Positions 18,041 through 26,470 are shown, counted from the first letter of the stretch. The stretch: DNA of 64,000 bases from Lachnoclostridium sp. (GCA_023667185.1 JAMPAP010000001.1:744612-808611); one strand, 5' to 3'. Program-made: numbers and translations. Notes: generated by a model not told the origin, from the sequence alone.

Positions 18041-18550
18041 TTACTTAGTCTCTTTCAGTACACTGATTGCGGCTTCGTAGTTAGGCTCATTAGTGATTTC
18101 TTCTACGAGTTCGCAATAAATCACACGGCGGTTTTCGTCAAGCACGATCACGGCTCTTGCAAGCAGTCCGGCCAAAGGACCATCCACAAGCTGTACGCCA
18201 TATTTCTGAGCGAACAGCGGCGAGCGGAAGGCTGATGCAGGGGTGACGTTCTTGATCCCTTCGAGGGTGCAGAATCGCGACATGGCAAAGGGTAAGTCCA
18301 TCGATACGCATATCACGGCTGTATTGTCAAGGCCGGCGGCTTCTTCGTTGAACTTTCTTACACTACGGGCGCATACATCGGTGTCAAGGCTCGGGAAGAT
18401 GTTGAGCACCACGCGCTTACCTGCGTAGTCATCACATTTTACCTCATTGAGGTTCAGACCTGTCAGCTGAAAACATGGAGCGATTTCACCTACAATGGGG
18501 AGCGTGCCATAAGTATGGCAGGGCTGGCTTTGGAAATATACTGTCTGCAT
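18041..18550 (-). CDS. tpx: Thiol peroxidase (Tpx, peroxiredoxin)
   Basis: A 169-aa atypical 2-Cys peroxiredoxin that reduces hydroperoxides using thioredoxin. The peroxidatic Cys60 is in FPSLDTDVCARSVRKFN and the resolving Cys94 is in SRFC; spacing matches E. coli Tpx. The usual TPVC is TDVC here (Pro to Asp at the position before Val), a mild deviation. It is 28 bases downstream of an exported thioredoxin-like protein gene on the same strand and may be cotranscribed with it. Confidence 0.95.
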   Translation of the reverse strand: MQTVYFQSQPCHTYGTLPIVGEIAPCFQLTGLNLNEVKCDDYAGKRVVLNIFPSLDTDVCARSVRKFNEEAAGLDNTAVICVSMDLPFAMSRFCTLEGIKNVTPASAFRSPLFAQKYGVQLVDGPLAGLLARAVIVLDENRRVIYCELVEEITNEPNYEAAISVLKETK

Positions 18551-18578
18551 AATTGAGGTTTTTATGTTGTTTAAGTTA

Positions 18579-19769
18579 TTAGTTTATCAGTGCCATATTC
18601 TGTAAAACATCTTCAGCCATATCTTTGTTGAGTCCGAGTATAACTTTTTTTACAACCCCCGCCGTATCTGCCATTATGACAACAGGATACGACGCTGCTC
18701 CGCAGTCACGACCGAGCCCTGATGCACTTGTAACCATCATCTCTGCCGGCAGCAGCGATGGTATAACCTCCTCGATTTCGTCGCGATGATTGCCCGTGAA
18801 AGCCCAGATAACCACCGGCTGATAGGGGAGTTGTGCCACCCCTCTTCTTACTTCATCCACCACGTTGCGGCTGAACCCTGTCGAAGCATCAAGGATGGTT
18901 ATAATTGCCGGAGCCTCAAAGCGCTGTCCCCGGCTGTAAGTGTATCTTGAGCCGTCGGTCATAGGCAGCGAGAAGGCCGGAAGCAGTGAGCCGGGGAGAT
19001 TCTCGATGCGGAAATTACTCTGGCGGTATTTAGTGAATGCATCAGGATAAGCGGCGATGAGGCGCTCCTCGGTTATTGCCTGACACTGACCCTGCGGCGC
19101 TGTATAGGTATAGTTGGCCAGAATGGTTTGCTCAGTAATCGAGCCGGGATTGCTCTCGGTGTCCACCCTCAGAGGCAAGAAGGTCACACAGTCGAAATAG
19201 TAAGTGCGCTCCATGGCGGTCATGTCGTTAATGGTGCGGGTAGCCACTACCCGAAACACCTCCCTACCGTCAAACGTGGTTTTCGCCGGGCTGCTATAAA
19301 TATATGTGGAGTCATTGAGCGTCTGCTTGATTTCGAGTGCCATAAACTGTGGAAGCAAGTCAGTAAACTGAGCCTGCGACTGTATGCCATCCATCCGCCC
19401 CTTCCCCATGAAGGGTATCGAGTCCCATTCAGCATGATATTCCTGCAGACGGCCGTCGCGATAACGATAATGATGACCATCATAATAGGCTGAAAATCCC
19501 TCGACTATCCCTGACGGCGTCGTGAGATCCCATTCTATAAGATAATCGCAAGGCGAGTATTTGTCACTATCAGCGGCAGTGGCTTGGGCTTTGATGTCAT
19601 ATACCACGTCTACATCATTCTGCGGCAAAGTCACACTCAACTTCACCTGCATATCGGCACACTGCACACCCTCAAGGGCATCGGCAATATCAGCAATCCC
19701 CTGAGCTATTGAGCCCAAGGGATTTAAAGCTGTTAACACCATTAACAATCCAATCTTCCTTATCTTCAT
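18579..19769 (-). CDS. Exported protein with LolA-like and thioredoxin-like regions
   Basis: A 396-aa protein with signal peptide MKIRKIGLLMVLTALNPLG ending near AQG. Residues about 20-260 resemble the DUF2092/LolA-type half-barrel (ALEGVQCADMQVKLSV, YYFDCVTFLPLRVDTESN), and the last 130 residues look like a thioredoxin fold (LLPAFSLPMTDGSRYTYSRG, QPVVIWAFTGN), but without a CxxC pair. The frame extends upstream to 19871, overlapping the YitT gene; I chose ATG 19769 because it gives a clean signal peptide. Sits between yitT-type and tpx genes. Function unknown. Confidence 0.7.
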   Translation of the reverse strand: MKIRKIGLLMVLTALNPLGSIAQGIADIADALEGVQCADMQVKLSVTLPQNDVDVVYDIKAQATAADSDKYSPCDYLIEWDLTTPSGIVEGFSAYYDGHHYRYRDGRLQEYHAEWDSIPFMGKGRMDGIQSQAQFTDLLPQFMALEIKQTLNDSTYIYSSPAKTTFDGREVFRVVATRTINDMTAMERTYYFDCVTFLPLRVDTESNPGSITEQTILANYTYTAPQGQCQAITEERLIAAYPDAFTKYRQSNFRIENLPGSLLPAFSLPMTDGSRYTYSRGQRFEAPAIITILDASTGFSRNVVDEVRRGVAQLPYQPVVIWAFTGNHRDEIEEVIPSLLPAEMMVTSASGLGRDCGAASYPVVIMADTAGVVKKVILGLNKDMAEDVLQNMALIN

Positions 19770-19803
19770 AAATAAATAGTTGAACTCAAGTCTTGATGTA
19801 CTA

Positions 19804-20754
19804 TTAACATTTAAGGGCGCCGGATTGTTCATCAGCCTCTTCCGAAACGAGCTGGCGTGACAGATCCTCATTCATCTTCAGTTTTATTTGGTCAAATCCC
19901 TGCCCATAGACGCCGTTGACATTGCCCTGAGTGATGAAGGCATCGGGATCGATAGCCTTGATGATACGGAATATGGTGACTGACTCTATTTTGCGACATA
20001 CCACAAGCAATATCTTCACATCATGCTTCGTGTACCAGCCCATGCCGCTCAGTACAGTGCACCCGCGGTGAGCATGGTTGTTGATGGCAGTGGCGATACG
20101 CTCCCAGTGCTTTGAAAAGATAGTGAACTGGACCGCCTGGCGGTTAGTATTGATAATCATATCTATGATATACGTCATCAGGAAAAGCACCATAAAGCCA
20201 TAGACCACTGACTGCAACTGATGGAATATCAGATAGCTTGATGAGATTATCACGAAGTCGACATACAGCATCGTACGCCCGATAGTGACATTCGTGTGCT
20301 TTGACACCATCGCCGCTATGATATCCGTGCCACCCGTCGACCCATTATGTGTAAAGATAAATCCCATACCGATACCCCCTATGATTGAGCCTATTACAAT
20401 GTTGAGAATAGGCTGGTCAGGCATAAACGACTCAGTAAACAGTGGCGGGAATATCGACAGAAAAAATGTGATGCAAATTACTCCGAATATCGTCCGGAAC
20501 ACAAAATCATGCCCCACAAGCCGCCATGCCAATATCAGCAATATAAAATTTATACCGAACTGAGCCGCACCGATTGCATAAGGCACTCCCGTCAGGAAGT
20601 AGATTATCGAGCCGATACCTGTCACACCTCCTACCACTACCTTCTCCGGCAGGATAAACGCCGAAAAACCAAAGGCATACATCATCGTGCCAAGCACGAT
20701 CATCAAGTAGTCACGTACGTTCAGAAATAAGGTCTTGTATGAAATCTTGAGCAT
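19804..20754 (-). CDS. YitT family membrane protein
   Basis: A 316-aa protein with five to six membrane segments over residues 14-205 (LMIVLGTMMYAFGFSAFILP, GGVTGIGSIIYFLTGVPYAI) and the conserved motif NGSTGGTDIIAA, followed by a cytoplasmic DUF2179 domain at about 215-300 (RGCTVLSGMGWYTKHDVKIL, PDAFITQGNVNGVYGQGF). This is the standard YitT architecture, a family of unproven function sometimes linked to amino-acid or metabolite transport. First gene of a probable three-gene unit with the exported protein and tpx. Confidence 0.92.
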   Translation of the reverse strand: MLKISYKTLFLNVRDYLMIVLGTMMYAFGFSAFILPEKVVVGGVTGIGSIIYFLTGVPYAIGAAQFGINFILLILAWRLVGHDFVFRTIFGVICITFFLSIFPPLFTESFMPDQPILNIVIGSIIGGIGMGFIFTHNGSTGGTDIIAAMVSKHTNVTIGRTMLYVDFVIISSSYLIFHQLQSVVYGFMVLFLMTYIIDMIINTNRQAVQFTIFSKHWERIATAINNHAHRGCTVLSGMGWYTKHDVKILLVVCRKIESVTIFRIIKAIDPDAFITQGNVNGVYGQGFDQIKLKMNEDLSRQLVSEEADEQSGALKC

Positions 20755-20823
20755 TTCCTAAAATTTTCCCCAAAATTACTACTCCCCCCGCACAACTCCA
20801 AATCTATCCCCGCTTTTTTGACG

Positions 20824-20838
20824 TTATTAGAATAATGT
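20824..20838 (+). repeat. TTATTAGAATAATGT element, copy 1
   Basis: A 15-base element found again identically at 23865-23879 and, over its last 14 bases, at 24080-24093. It contains the dyad ATTA-GAA-TAAT. The copies bracket the C10 protease and its leader. Confidence 0.6.
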
Positions 20839-20855
20839 ATATAATAATGTGTCTA

Positions 20856-20886
20856 TTGTGCATGTAAATTTTTTTTACTTACTTTG
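20856..20886 (+). promoter_or_regulatory. Promoter for the leader RNA and C10 protease
   Basis: TTG at 20856-20858 and TACTTTG at 20880-20886 are 21 bp apart, a close variant of the Bacteroidetes consensus. The perfect dyad GCGGTCT-C-AGACCGC (20886-20900) sits at the expected transcription start. The 506-bp gap before the protease holds this promoter and the structured leader. Confidence 0.55.
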
Positions 20887-20954
20887 CGGTCTCAGACCGC
20901 ATCGCAGAAGCCCGGTCAAGGGCAATGTGGGTGGGTCGGCAGACATAACGAAAA

Positions 20955-21208
20955 GCGTTTATCCGCGCTGATTCTTGACCATTTGAAATTCTCGCAAAAT
21001 TTCTTTTCCTGTCAAGGATTGTGCAACGGTAGATGCCCGTGGATATGTAATATCAGGTTTTCGGCAGAGTGCCATGGGAAAGGTATAGCCGAACGCTATT
21101 GTTGCATATACAGCGTAGGGCTTCTTCAGTTGCCGTCCGACAGGAAATGGGCAATGCGAGAAGCCTCAAATGGTAGGACGGTAACAGATACAGATTCCTA
21201 CGCTTTTT
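20955..21208 (+). ncRNA. Structured leader RNA, copy A
   Basis: A 254-nt segment with a homologous copy at 63317-63570 on the other strand. Shared blocks include GCGTTTA (5' edge), GCAACGGTAGATG (21023-21035), GCATAT (21104), GCGTAGGGCTTCT (21113), GGACGG (21176) and CCTACGC followed by TTTTT (21197-21208). Predicted helices: GCGTAGG/CCTACGC; GGCTTCT/AGAAGCC; TTGC/GCAA; ATATG/CATAT; variable hairpin TTCGGC/GCCGAA; and CCGTCC/GGACGG, which crosses the second helix and so forms a pseudoknot. It ends 52 nt before the protease ATG. I do not recognise a known riboswitch class. A leader with conditional termination is the likeliest reading; a free RNA is possible. Confidence 0.7.
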
Positions 21209-21260
21209 CATACCTAACCATTATCGCCAACGAGAGGAAGACCGAGGCTCCGCTAACACC

Positions 21261-23786
21261 ATGCGTCGTTTAATCTCTTTTCTGCTGATCTTCACGACAT
21301 TCGCGGCGAATGCCCGCCAAGTAACACCCGAAGAGGCTCAATTTATCGCATCCGAGTTCTTCAACTCCGGCTCAAACTCAAAGGTCAAGAGAGTACCTCG
21401 CCGAGCAGTTCAAGACTCTCGCTCTGCTGAAAATCAATCAGAGCCACAACCCTACTACATCTTTAACGCCGATGACAACGCTGGCTTCGTAATTATCTCT
21501 GGTGATACACGAGCCAAGAAAATCCTCGGCTATTCCGACAATGGTTATTTCGATTACAATAACTTGCCACCGCAACTATCCTTTCTGTTAAATGAGTATG
21601 AGAAACAGATTGCTTCAATCTCATCAGATACAACAAACGATACATTTCGGCAAAAAAATGACGACCCCTCAGCCGGAGGCCTTATTCTAAATACTCCAAA
21701 TTGGGGACAAGGCCATCCATATAACACAAAATGTCCTAAAATTGACGAAGTATGTACTTTAACAGGATGCACAGCTACCGCTATGGCAATAGCTATGAAA
21801 TATCATAATTGGCCTCCGGCAAGTTTTGGTACTTGGCACTGGGGGGCAGATTTGATTCAGGTGGATTATGACTTTAATACAACTTTCGACTGGGATAATA
21901 TGCTTTATGAATATTCCGGAAGAGAGTCTGAATCACAGATTGATGCGGTTGCAGCGTTAATGTCTGATGCCGGAATAAGTGTAGATACAAATTATGGTTT
22001 GTATGAGTCAGGTGCCTATGGAACAATGTTTTGTGTTTCTGCTTTGCAAAATATCTTTCGCTATCATCCGATGTGTAGACAACTCGAGTGGTATATGACA
22101 ATCAAAGGAGAAAATTACCTGCCCTATTATACTTATGACGAATGGACAGGAATGATTCGTAATGAAATAGATTCAAACCGCCCTATAATTTACTCAGCAG
22201 ACAACAATGAGACATTTCAAGGGCATATGTTTGTTTGCGATGGATATGATATGAATGAGATGTTTCATTTCAATTTTGGATGGAACGGAATTGGGAACGG
22301 ATATTATGCATTGACTGCCATATTGCCTGATGATAATAATGTTTCATCATACCCAAATAGCCATAGGATGATTATCGGTTTTCAACCCGAAGAATCCGAA
22401 TCGGAAATACCCTCAATGGTCTATATCAGCTCAAACGCAGCTGATGCCGGATTAAAAATTTACGTCGATGAAGTAAAACAGAATGTCCCGTTTGAAATTT
22501 TTTTGAAAAACCTTTCTTATAGATGTAGGAATGCAAATGATTACGAAATTGGTTGCGCACTAACTACAAGTAATGGAAATATATTACAGGTTGTTAGGCA
22601 GGAGGATTTTTATAATGCCGTTTTCACGGTGCCTATTATGTCTGATTACATACTTAAAGCTGTCTGTAGATCAAAATTTGATCCAGATGCACAGTGGGTG
22701 GTTGTACCCGGATGGGGTGGTAATAATCAATGTTCAGTCTTAAATCCCAATGCCAAGTGTTCGATCAATCTAAAAACTAACAATAATTCGATTACTGTTA
22801 GAGATGGAAGCAATTTTTATACTTATGATAAGGACACAAGCATAAATACTTGCATTGGAAAAGAATATACAATTTATTTGCGAGCAGACCGTGCAGATGC
22901 GAATTACCACTTATTCTTAGATGACCAGAAAATAGGTCAATCATATGTTTACGAAGATGGTATTACCAATCCATTGATGGGTTACTTTATAAAATGCGAA
23001 ATTATCGCGGACAATTACTCCGAACATGTAATTGAGGCAATTGCCGTTTCTCATAGTAGTCTGACTAGCGAAATGGTGAATTGTTCTGAAAGTGGTACAT
23101 TGCAAAAATTGTTACAAGATAAAGACCTGTCTAAAATAGGAACGTTGCAAATGACGGGTAAAATCAATCAGATAGACTTTAATTTTGCACTATGTAATAT
23201 GCCTAACTTATATAAATTTGATGCCAGTATGGCGACTTTGGATAAAGACGGAATGATTTTTGACTTTGGCTTCGACGAGTTGAGTCGAATGAATAACAAT
23301 GATTACAAAAATAGTGTTTTACAAACTATGGGGATTCCTTTTGGTTTGGAATTTGTCGGATTTCAATCTTTCGGTAATGCCACGCATTTAATGGAGGTGA
23401 TTATCCCATATACAGTTACCAAAATTGCTCATTCAGCTTTTTGTAATGATTACAAATTATTAGAATGGCATTGTTTAAGCATCGAACCACCCATTGTTGT
23501 TGATGGGAACAATGAGTGTGAATCCTTCGATGGTACAAACTATTGGGACGCAACATTATTTGTACCAAGTGGCTCGCGTGATAAATATTTGACTACGGCG
23601 CCATGGAAAAATTTCAAAGAAATTAAAGAATACGGATCATCCGGAATTAATGAGATTTCTGTTAATTCGGAAAGAGAGGTCGTCAATATATATGATATAA
23701 ATGGAATTCCAAATAATAAGATGTCTAAAGGCATTAATATTATTATATATAATGACGGAAGCTCACAGAAACTGTTAATTAAATAA
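21261..23786 (+). CDS. C10 family (streptopain-like) cysteine protease, secreted
   Basis: An 841-aa secreted protease. A signal peptide (MRRLISFLLIFTTFAANA) precedes a Spi-type propeptide (ARQVTPEEAQFIASEFFN to about residue 110), then the C10 catalytic domain: Cys170 in LTGCTATAMAIAMKYH and His322 in GHMFVCDGYD, with the FNFGWNG motif after it. Residues 400-640 are beta-rich and unassigned; 640-780 resemble a single BspA-type leucine-rich segment. The last 60 residues (VVNIYDINGIPNNKMSKGIN, ending QKLLIK) look like a T9SS sorting domain. The coding region is clearly AT-richer than neighbours, suggesting transfer. Expression probably depends on the leader RNA upstream. Confidence 0.9.
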   Translation: MRRLISFLLIFTTFAANARQVTPEEAQFIASEFFNSGSNSKVKRVPRRAVQDSRSAENQSEPQPYYIFNADDNAGFVIISGDTRAKKILGYSDNGYFDYNNLPPQLSFLLNEYEKQIASISSDTTNDTFRQKNDDPSAGGLILNTPNWGQGHPYNTKCPKIDEVCTLTGCTATAMAIAMKYHNWPPASFGTWHWGADLIQVDYDFNTTFDWDNMLYEYSGRESESQIDAVAALMSDAGISVDTNYGLYESGAYGTMFCVSALQNIFRYHPMCRQLEWYMTIKGENYLPYYTYDEWTGMIRNEIDSNRPIIYSADNNETFQGHMFVCDGYDMNEMFHFNFGWNGIGNGYYALTAILPDDNNVSSYPNSHRMIIGFQPEESESEIPSMVYISSNAADAGLKIYVDEVKQNVPFEIFLKNLSYRCRNANDYEIGCALTTSNGNILQVVRQEDFYNAVFTVPIMSDYILKAVCRSKFDPDAQWVVVPGWGGNNQCSVLNPNAKCSINLKTNNNSITVRDGSNFYTYDKDTSINTCIGKEYTIYLRADRADANYHLFLDDQKIGQSYVYEDGITNPLMGYFIKCEIIADNYSEHVIEAIAVSHSSLTSEMVNCSESGTLQKLLQDKDLSKIGTLQMTGKINQIDFNFALCNMPNLYKFDASMATLDKDGMIFDFGFDELSRMNNNDYKNSVLQTMGIPFGLEFVGFQSFGNATHLMEVIIPYTVTKIAHSAFCNDYKLLEWHCLSIEPPIVVDGNNECESFDGTNYWDATLFVPSGSRDKYLTTAPWKNFKEIKEYGSSGINEISVNSEREVVNIYDINGIPNNKMSKGINIIIYNDGSSQKLLIK

Positions 23787-23811
23787 ACAATGTTCTATAC
23801 ATAATGATTCT

Positions 23812-23843
23812 AATCCCTCTCGAACATACATCCGAGGGGGATT
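23812..23843 (+). terminator. Terminator after the C10 protease
   Basis: AATCCCTCTCG pairs with CGAGGGGGATT (11 bp, one G-U) over a 10-nt loop, 25 bases after the stop, followed by AT-rich sequence. Confidence 0.7.
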
Positions 23844-23864
23844 CATTTATAATCAATTTTAACT

Positions 23865-23879
23865 TTATTAGAATAATGT
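23865..23879 (+). repeat. TTATTAGAATAATGT element, copy 2
   Basis: Identical over 15 bases to 20824-20838, placed just after the protease terminator. The remainder of this 337-bp gap holds a small hairpin (TAGTGC/GCACTA near 23948) and no gene. Confidence 0.6.
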
Positions 23880-24079
23880 GATATAATTCTTTTGCCATTA
23901 TATGATAATAAAAAAAACTCAAGGGTGGGCGTGACCATTATCAAGTGTTAGTGCTTTCGCACTATCAGCCACGCTGAGCCATGAGCGTAATCGTATTTAC
24001 AAAGATAATAAAAATTTCTATTTTGCAAAATTAAAACGCAATTCTAACTGAAAAAGTTTTCAAGATGACTGCATGACTG

Positions 24080-24102
24080 TATTAGAATAATGTGTATATT
24101 TG
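24080..24102 (+). promoter_or_regulatory. Repeat copy 3 joined to a -7 element
   Basis: TATTAGAATAATGT (24080-24093) is followed at once by TATATTTG (24095-24102), matching TAnnTTTG, 21 bases before the nuclease ATG. The repeat occupies the spacer of this promoter, so it may influence transcription. Confidence 0.55.
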
Positions 24103-24123
24103 CGTAATTAAATCGTCTTGAAT

Positions 24124-25029
24124 ATGTGCACTGAAAGATATGTCAATCCGTTTACTGATTTTGGCTTCAAGCTGCTGTTTGGAACCCCGGCCCACAAGGA
24201 ATTTCTGATCGAATTCCTTAACTCGATACTCTACTGCGAGCCTCCGATCGTCGATATTTCGTATAACAATACCGAGGTATTCGGCAAAACACCGGATGAC
24301 CGCAAGGCAGTCTACGACCTGTATTGCGAAACCTCTGACGGATCGCATATCATAGTGGAGATGCAGAATGCTTATCAACGATATTTCATGGATCGCACCA
24401 TATATTATTCGTCATTTCCGATGCAGGCAGCGGCAAAACGAGGTGAGTGGGACTATCAGTTGCCCCGCATCTACACCATAGCATTCCTGAACTTTAAGAT
24501 GGATGACTATATAGGAGACCCTGAATATAAGCACGTTGTTCAACTCACCGATGTCAATACCCATAAAATCTTCTTCGACAAGTTGACCTATGTATATCTT
24601 GAGATGCCGAAGTTCAGCAAGGAAGTGGATGACCTTAAAGGGTATGCTGATTGCTGGCTGTATGTCATTAAGAATCTGGCACTTCTGGATGAAAAACCAG
24701 CGGCGTTACGAGACAAGATATTCGAAAAATTCTTTCATGAAGCAGAGATTGCCCGCTTCTCGGCTGAGGATCGTATGGCCTACGAGACCTCGCTGAAAAT
24801 AATGCGTGACTACAACAACACCGTAAAATCAGCCGAGGAAAAAGGTATAATCAAAGGCCGCGCCGAGGGTCGCGCTGAAGGTCGCGCCGAAGGTCGCGCC
24901 GAAGGACTCGCCGAAGGCGAAAAAAAGAAGGCCTTTGAGATAGCTCGCAAAATGAAGCAGAGAGGCTTTTCCACCAAAGAAATAGCAGAGGATACCGGAC
25001 TATCAGAAACCGATATCACCCAACTTTAG
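24124..25029 (+). CDS. Rpn family recombination-promoting nuclease / PD-(D/E)XK transposase-like protein
   Basis: A 301-aa protein of the Rpn/PDDEXK transposase family. The start MCTERYVNPFTDFGFKLLFG is typical, and the nuclease core is Asp65 (YDLYC) with Glu79-x-Gln81 (IIVEMQN). Near residues 245-264 it has five tandem R-A-E-G type repeats encoded by a 12-bp unit, then a short helix-turn-helix-like tail (FSTKEIAEDTGLSETDI). Rpn proteins cut DNA and promote RecA-independent recombination in E. coli; here it is a solo gene beside an AT-rich island. The TTG at 24118 is an alternative start; ATG 24124 preferred. Confidence 0.9.
   Translation: MCTERYVNPFTDFGFKLLFGTPAHKEFLIEFLNSILYCEPPIVDISYNNTEVFGKTPDDRKAVYDLYCETSDGSHIIVEMQNAYQRYFMDRTIYYSSFPMQAAAKRGEWDYQLPRIYTIAFLNFKMDDYIGDPEYKHVVQLTDVNTHKIFFDKLTYVYLEMPKFSKEVDDLKGYADCWLYVIKNLALLDEKPAALRDKIFEKFFHEAEIARFSAEDRMAYETSLKIMRDYNNTVKSAEEKGIIKGRAEGRAEGRAEGRAEGLAEGEKKKAFEIARKMKQRGFSTKEIAEDTGLSETDITQL
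24856..24915 (+). repeat. 12-bp tandem repeat inside the Rpn-like gene
   Basis: Five in-frame copies of a unit close to GGTCGCGCCGAA, encoding Gly-Arg-Ala-Glu (last copy Gly-Leu-Ala-Glu). Copies 3 and 4 are identical, suggesting recent slippage. Confidence 0.85.
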
Positions 25030-25036
25030 TGACGAT
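25028..25036 (+). repeat. AGTGACGAT element at the Rpn-like gene stop
   Basis: The element overlaps the TAG stop by two bases (TAGTGACGAT). The downstream ATCCATAAATAA only loosely matches the other copies. Confidence 0.5.
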
Positions 25037-25120
25037 CCATAAATAATATAAAAGTTCAGAAGATATTTTTTTTAATGCTTACTAATCAGTAAACTACAAT
25101 CGGTATGTAAGTATAATATG

Positions 25121-25150
25121 AAGGCACGCACCTGATGAAGGGCGTGCCTT
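25121..25150. terminator. Terminator between Rpn-like gene and purT
   Basis: AAGGCACGC pairs with GCGTGCCTT over a 12-nt loop; placed between convergent genes it can serve both strands. Confidence 0.7.
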
Positions 25151-25173
25151 TGATGACAGGGTAGGAGGGGAGG

Positions 25174-26358
25174 TTATTTTACGGTGACGTTGAGCTTGTT
25201 GTAGGCTCGTTCGGCTTTGGCGCGGGCTTCGTCGACGGTGTCGGCAGTGGCGAGGATTACGCCCATACGGCGGTGGCCTCGGATTTCGGGTTTGCCGAAG
25301 ATGCGCATCTGTACGCCTTCCTCTTCGAGGACCTTGTCGAGGTTGTCCATTACGATGCAGTCAGTATCGCCTTCGACTACCACGGCACGTGAGGCCGATG
25401 GGCCATAGAAGCGGATTGACGGCACGGGGAGGCCGAGGAGTGCGCGGGCGTGGAGGGCAAATTCGCTGAGATCCTGGGAGATCATGGTCACCATGCCGGT
25501 GTCGTGGGGGCGGGGTGATACTTCGCTGAATATCACCTGATCGCCTTTGACGAAGAGCTCGACGCCGAAGATGCCGTAGCCACCGAGAGCTTCGGTGATG
25601 GCAGCGGCGATGTGGCGTGCGCTTTCGAGGGCTTCGGCCGACATTGGCTGGGGCTGCCATGAATAGCGGTAGTCGCCATCGATCTGGATATGGCCGATAG
25701 GTTCGCAGAAAGTAGTGCCTGATACGGATCTTACGGTGAGGAGTGTGATCTCGTAATCGAAATCCACGAATCCCTCTACGATGACGCGGCCAGCGCCGGC
25801 GCGACCACCCTCCTGGGCGATGGTCCATGCGCGATCGATATCCTGGGGAGTCTTGATGACGCTTTGGCCGTGGCCGCTTGAGCTCATTACGGGCTTAACC
25901 ACGCAAGGGATACCCACTTCATTTACAGCCTTGTCAAACTCTTCGCGGGTGGATGCGAAGCGATAAGGAGAGGTGGTCAATCCGAGCTTCTCGGCAGCCA
26001 GACGGCGGATGCCTTCGCGGTTCATTGTAAGGAAAGCCGCTGAGGCAGTGGGAGTAACGTTGAATCCCTCTTTTTCGAGCTCGACGAGGGTGGGAGTGGC
26101 GATAGCCTCGATTTCGGGGATAATATGCGAGGGGCGCTCCTGATGGAGAATCTCCTTCATGCGGGTGCCGTCAAGCATATTGAAGACGTAGCGGCGGTCA
26201 GCCACCTGCATGGCCGGAGCGTTGTCATATTTATCACAGGCAACTACCTCAACGCCCATACGCTGAAGTTCGATAGCCACTTCCTTTCCGAGCTCACCGC
26301 TGCCGAGCAGCACGGCCTTGCGGCCTTCGGGAGTCATTTTAGATCCGATCTTTGACAT
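25174..26358 (-). CDS. purT: Formate-dependent GAR transformylase
   Basis: A 394-aa ATP-grasp enzyme that makes formylglycinamide ribonucleotide from GAR, formate and ATP in purine synthesis, without folate. The N-terminal region [20 protein letters not shown] binds nucleotide, the ATP-grasp core includes [16 protein letters not shown] and [16 protein letters not shown], and the metal-binding region is [20 protein letters not shown] and [10 protein letters not shown]. Length equals the usual 390-395. It is convergent with the Rpn-like gene and downstream of rpsP on the same strand, separated by a hairpin. Confidence 0.95.
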   Translation of the reverse strand: MSKIGSKMTPEGRKAVLLGSGELGKEVAIELQRMGVEVVACDKYDNAPAMQVADRRYVFNMLDGTRMKEILHQERPSHIIPEIEAIATPTLVELEKEGFNVTPTASAAFLTMNREGIRRLAAEKLGLTTSPYRFASTREEFDKAVNEVGIPCVVKPVMSSSGHGQSVIKTPQDIDRAWTIAQEGGRAGAGRVIVEGFVDFDYEITLLTVRSVSGTTFCEPIGHIQIDGDYRYSWQPQPMSAEALESARHIAAAITEALGGYGIFGVELFVKGDQVIFSEVSPRPHDTGMVTMISQDLSEFALHARALLGLPVPSIRFYGPSASRAVVVEGDTDCIVMDNLDKVLEEEGVQMRIFGKPEIRGHRRMGVILATADTVDEARAKAERAYNKLNVTVK

Positions 26359-26379
26359 ATAATATATAATGTGTAGAAT

Positions 26380-26394
26380 TTAATCGTCACTTAA
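26380..26394. repeat. AGTGACGAT element between rpsP and purT
   Basis: TTAATCGTCACTTAA, palindromic at its edges (TTAA ends), 22 bases upstream of the purT start and downstream of rpsP. Confidence 0.6.
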
Positions 26395-26400
26395 AGCAAA

Positions 26401-26445
26401 CAAGGACATATCCCGCTCATTATGAAGTGAGGAAATACGTCCTTG
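26401..26445 (-). terminator. Hairpin after rpsP
   Basis: CAAGGAC-A-TAT pairs with ATA-C-GTCCTTG around a 23-nt loop, 26 bases after the rpsP stop. The U tract on the minus strand is weak (TTTGC). Confidence 0.45.
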
Positions 26446-26470
26446 GTAGAGATTTAGAAGATAGTCCCGA

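Noticed and set aside
19770-19871. N-terminal extension of the LolA/thioredoxin-like protein
   Set aside because: It overlaps the YitT gene and would bury a good signal peptide that starts at 19769.
21113-21120. GCGTAGGG resembling the 3' part of a TPP riboswitch
   Set aside because: The essential CTGAGA element and the rest of the TPP core are missing, and the downstream genes are not thiamine genes.
20884-21273. 129-aa open frame upstream of the C10 protease
   Set aside because: It runs through the structured leader RNA, has no family resemblance or plausible start, and the homologous copy B does not keep the frame.
24124-25029. Complete insertion sequence around the Rpn-like gene
   Set aside because: No terminal inverted repeats or target duplications are visible; the gene has its own promoter and ordinary neighbours.
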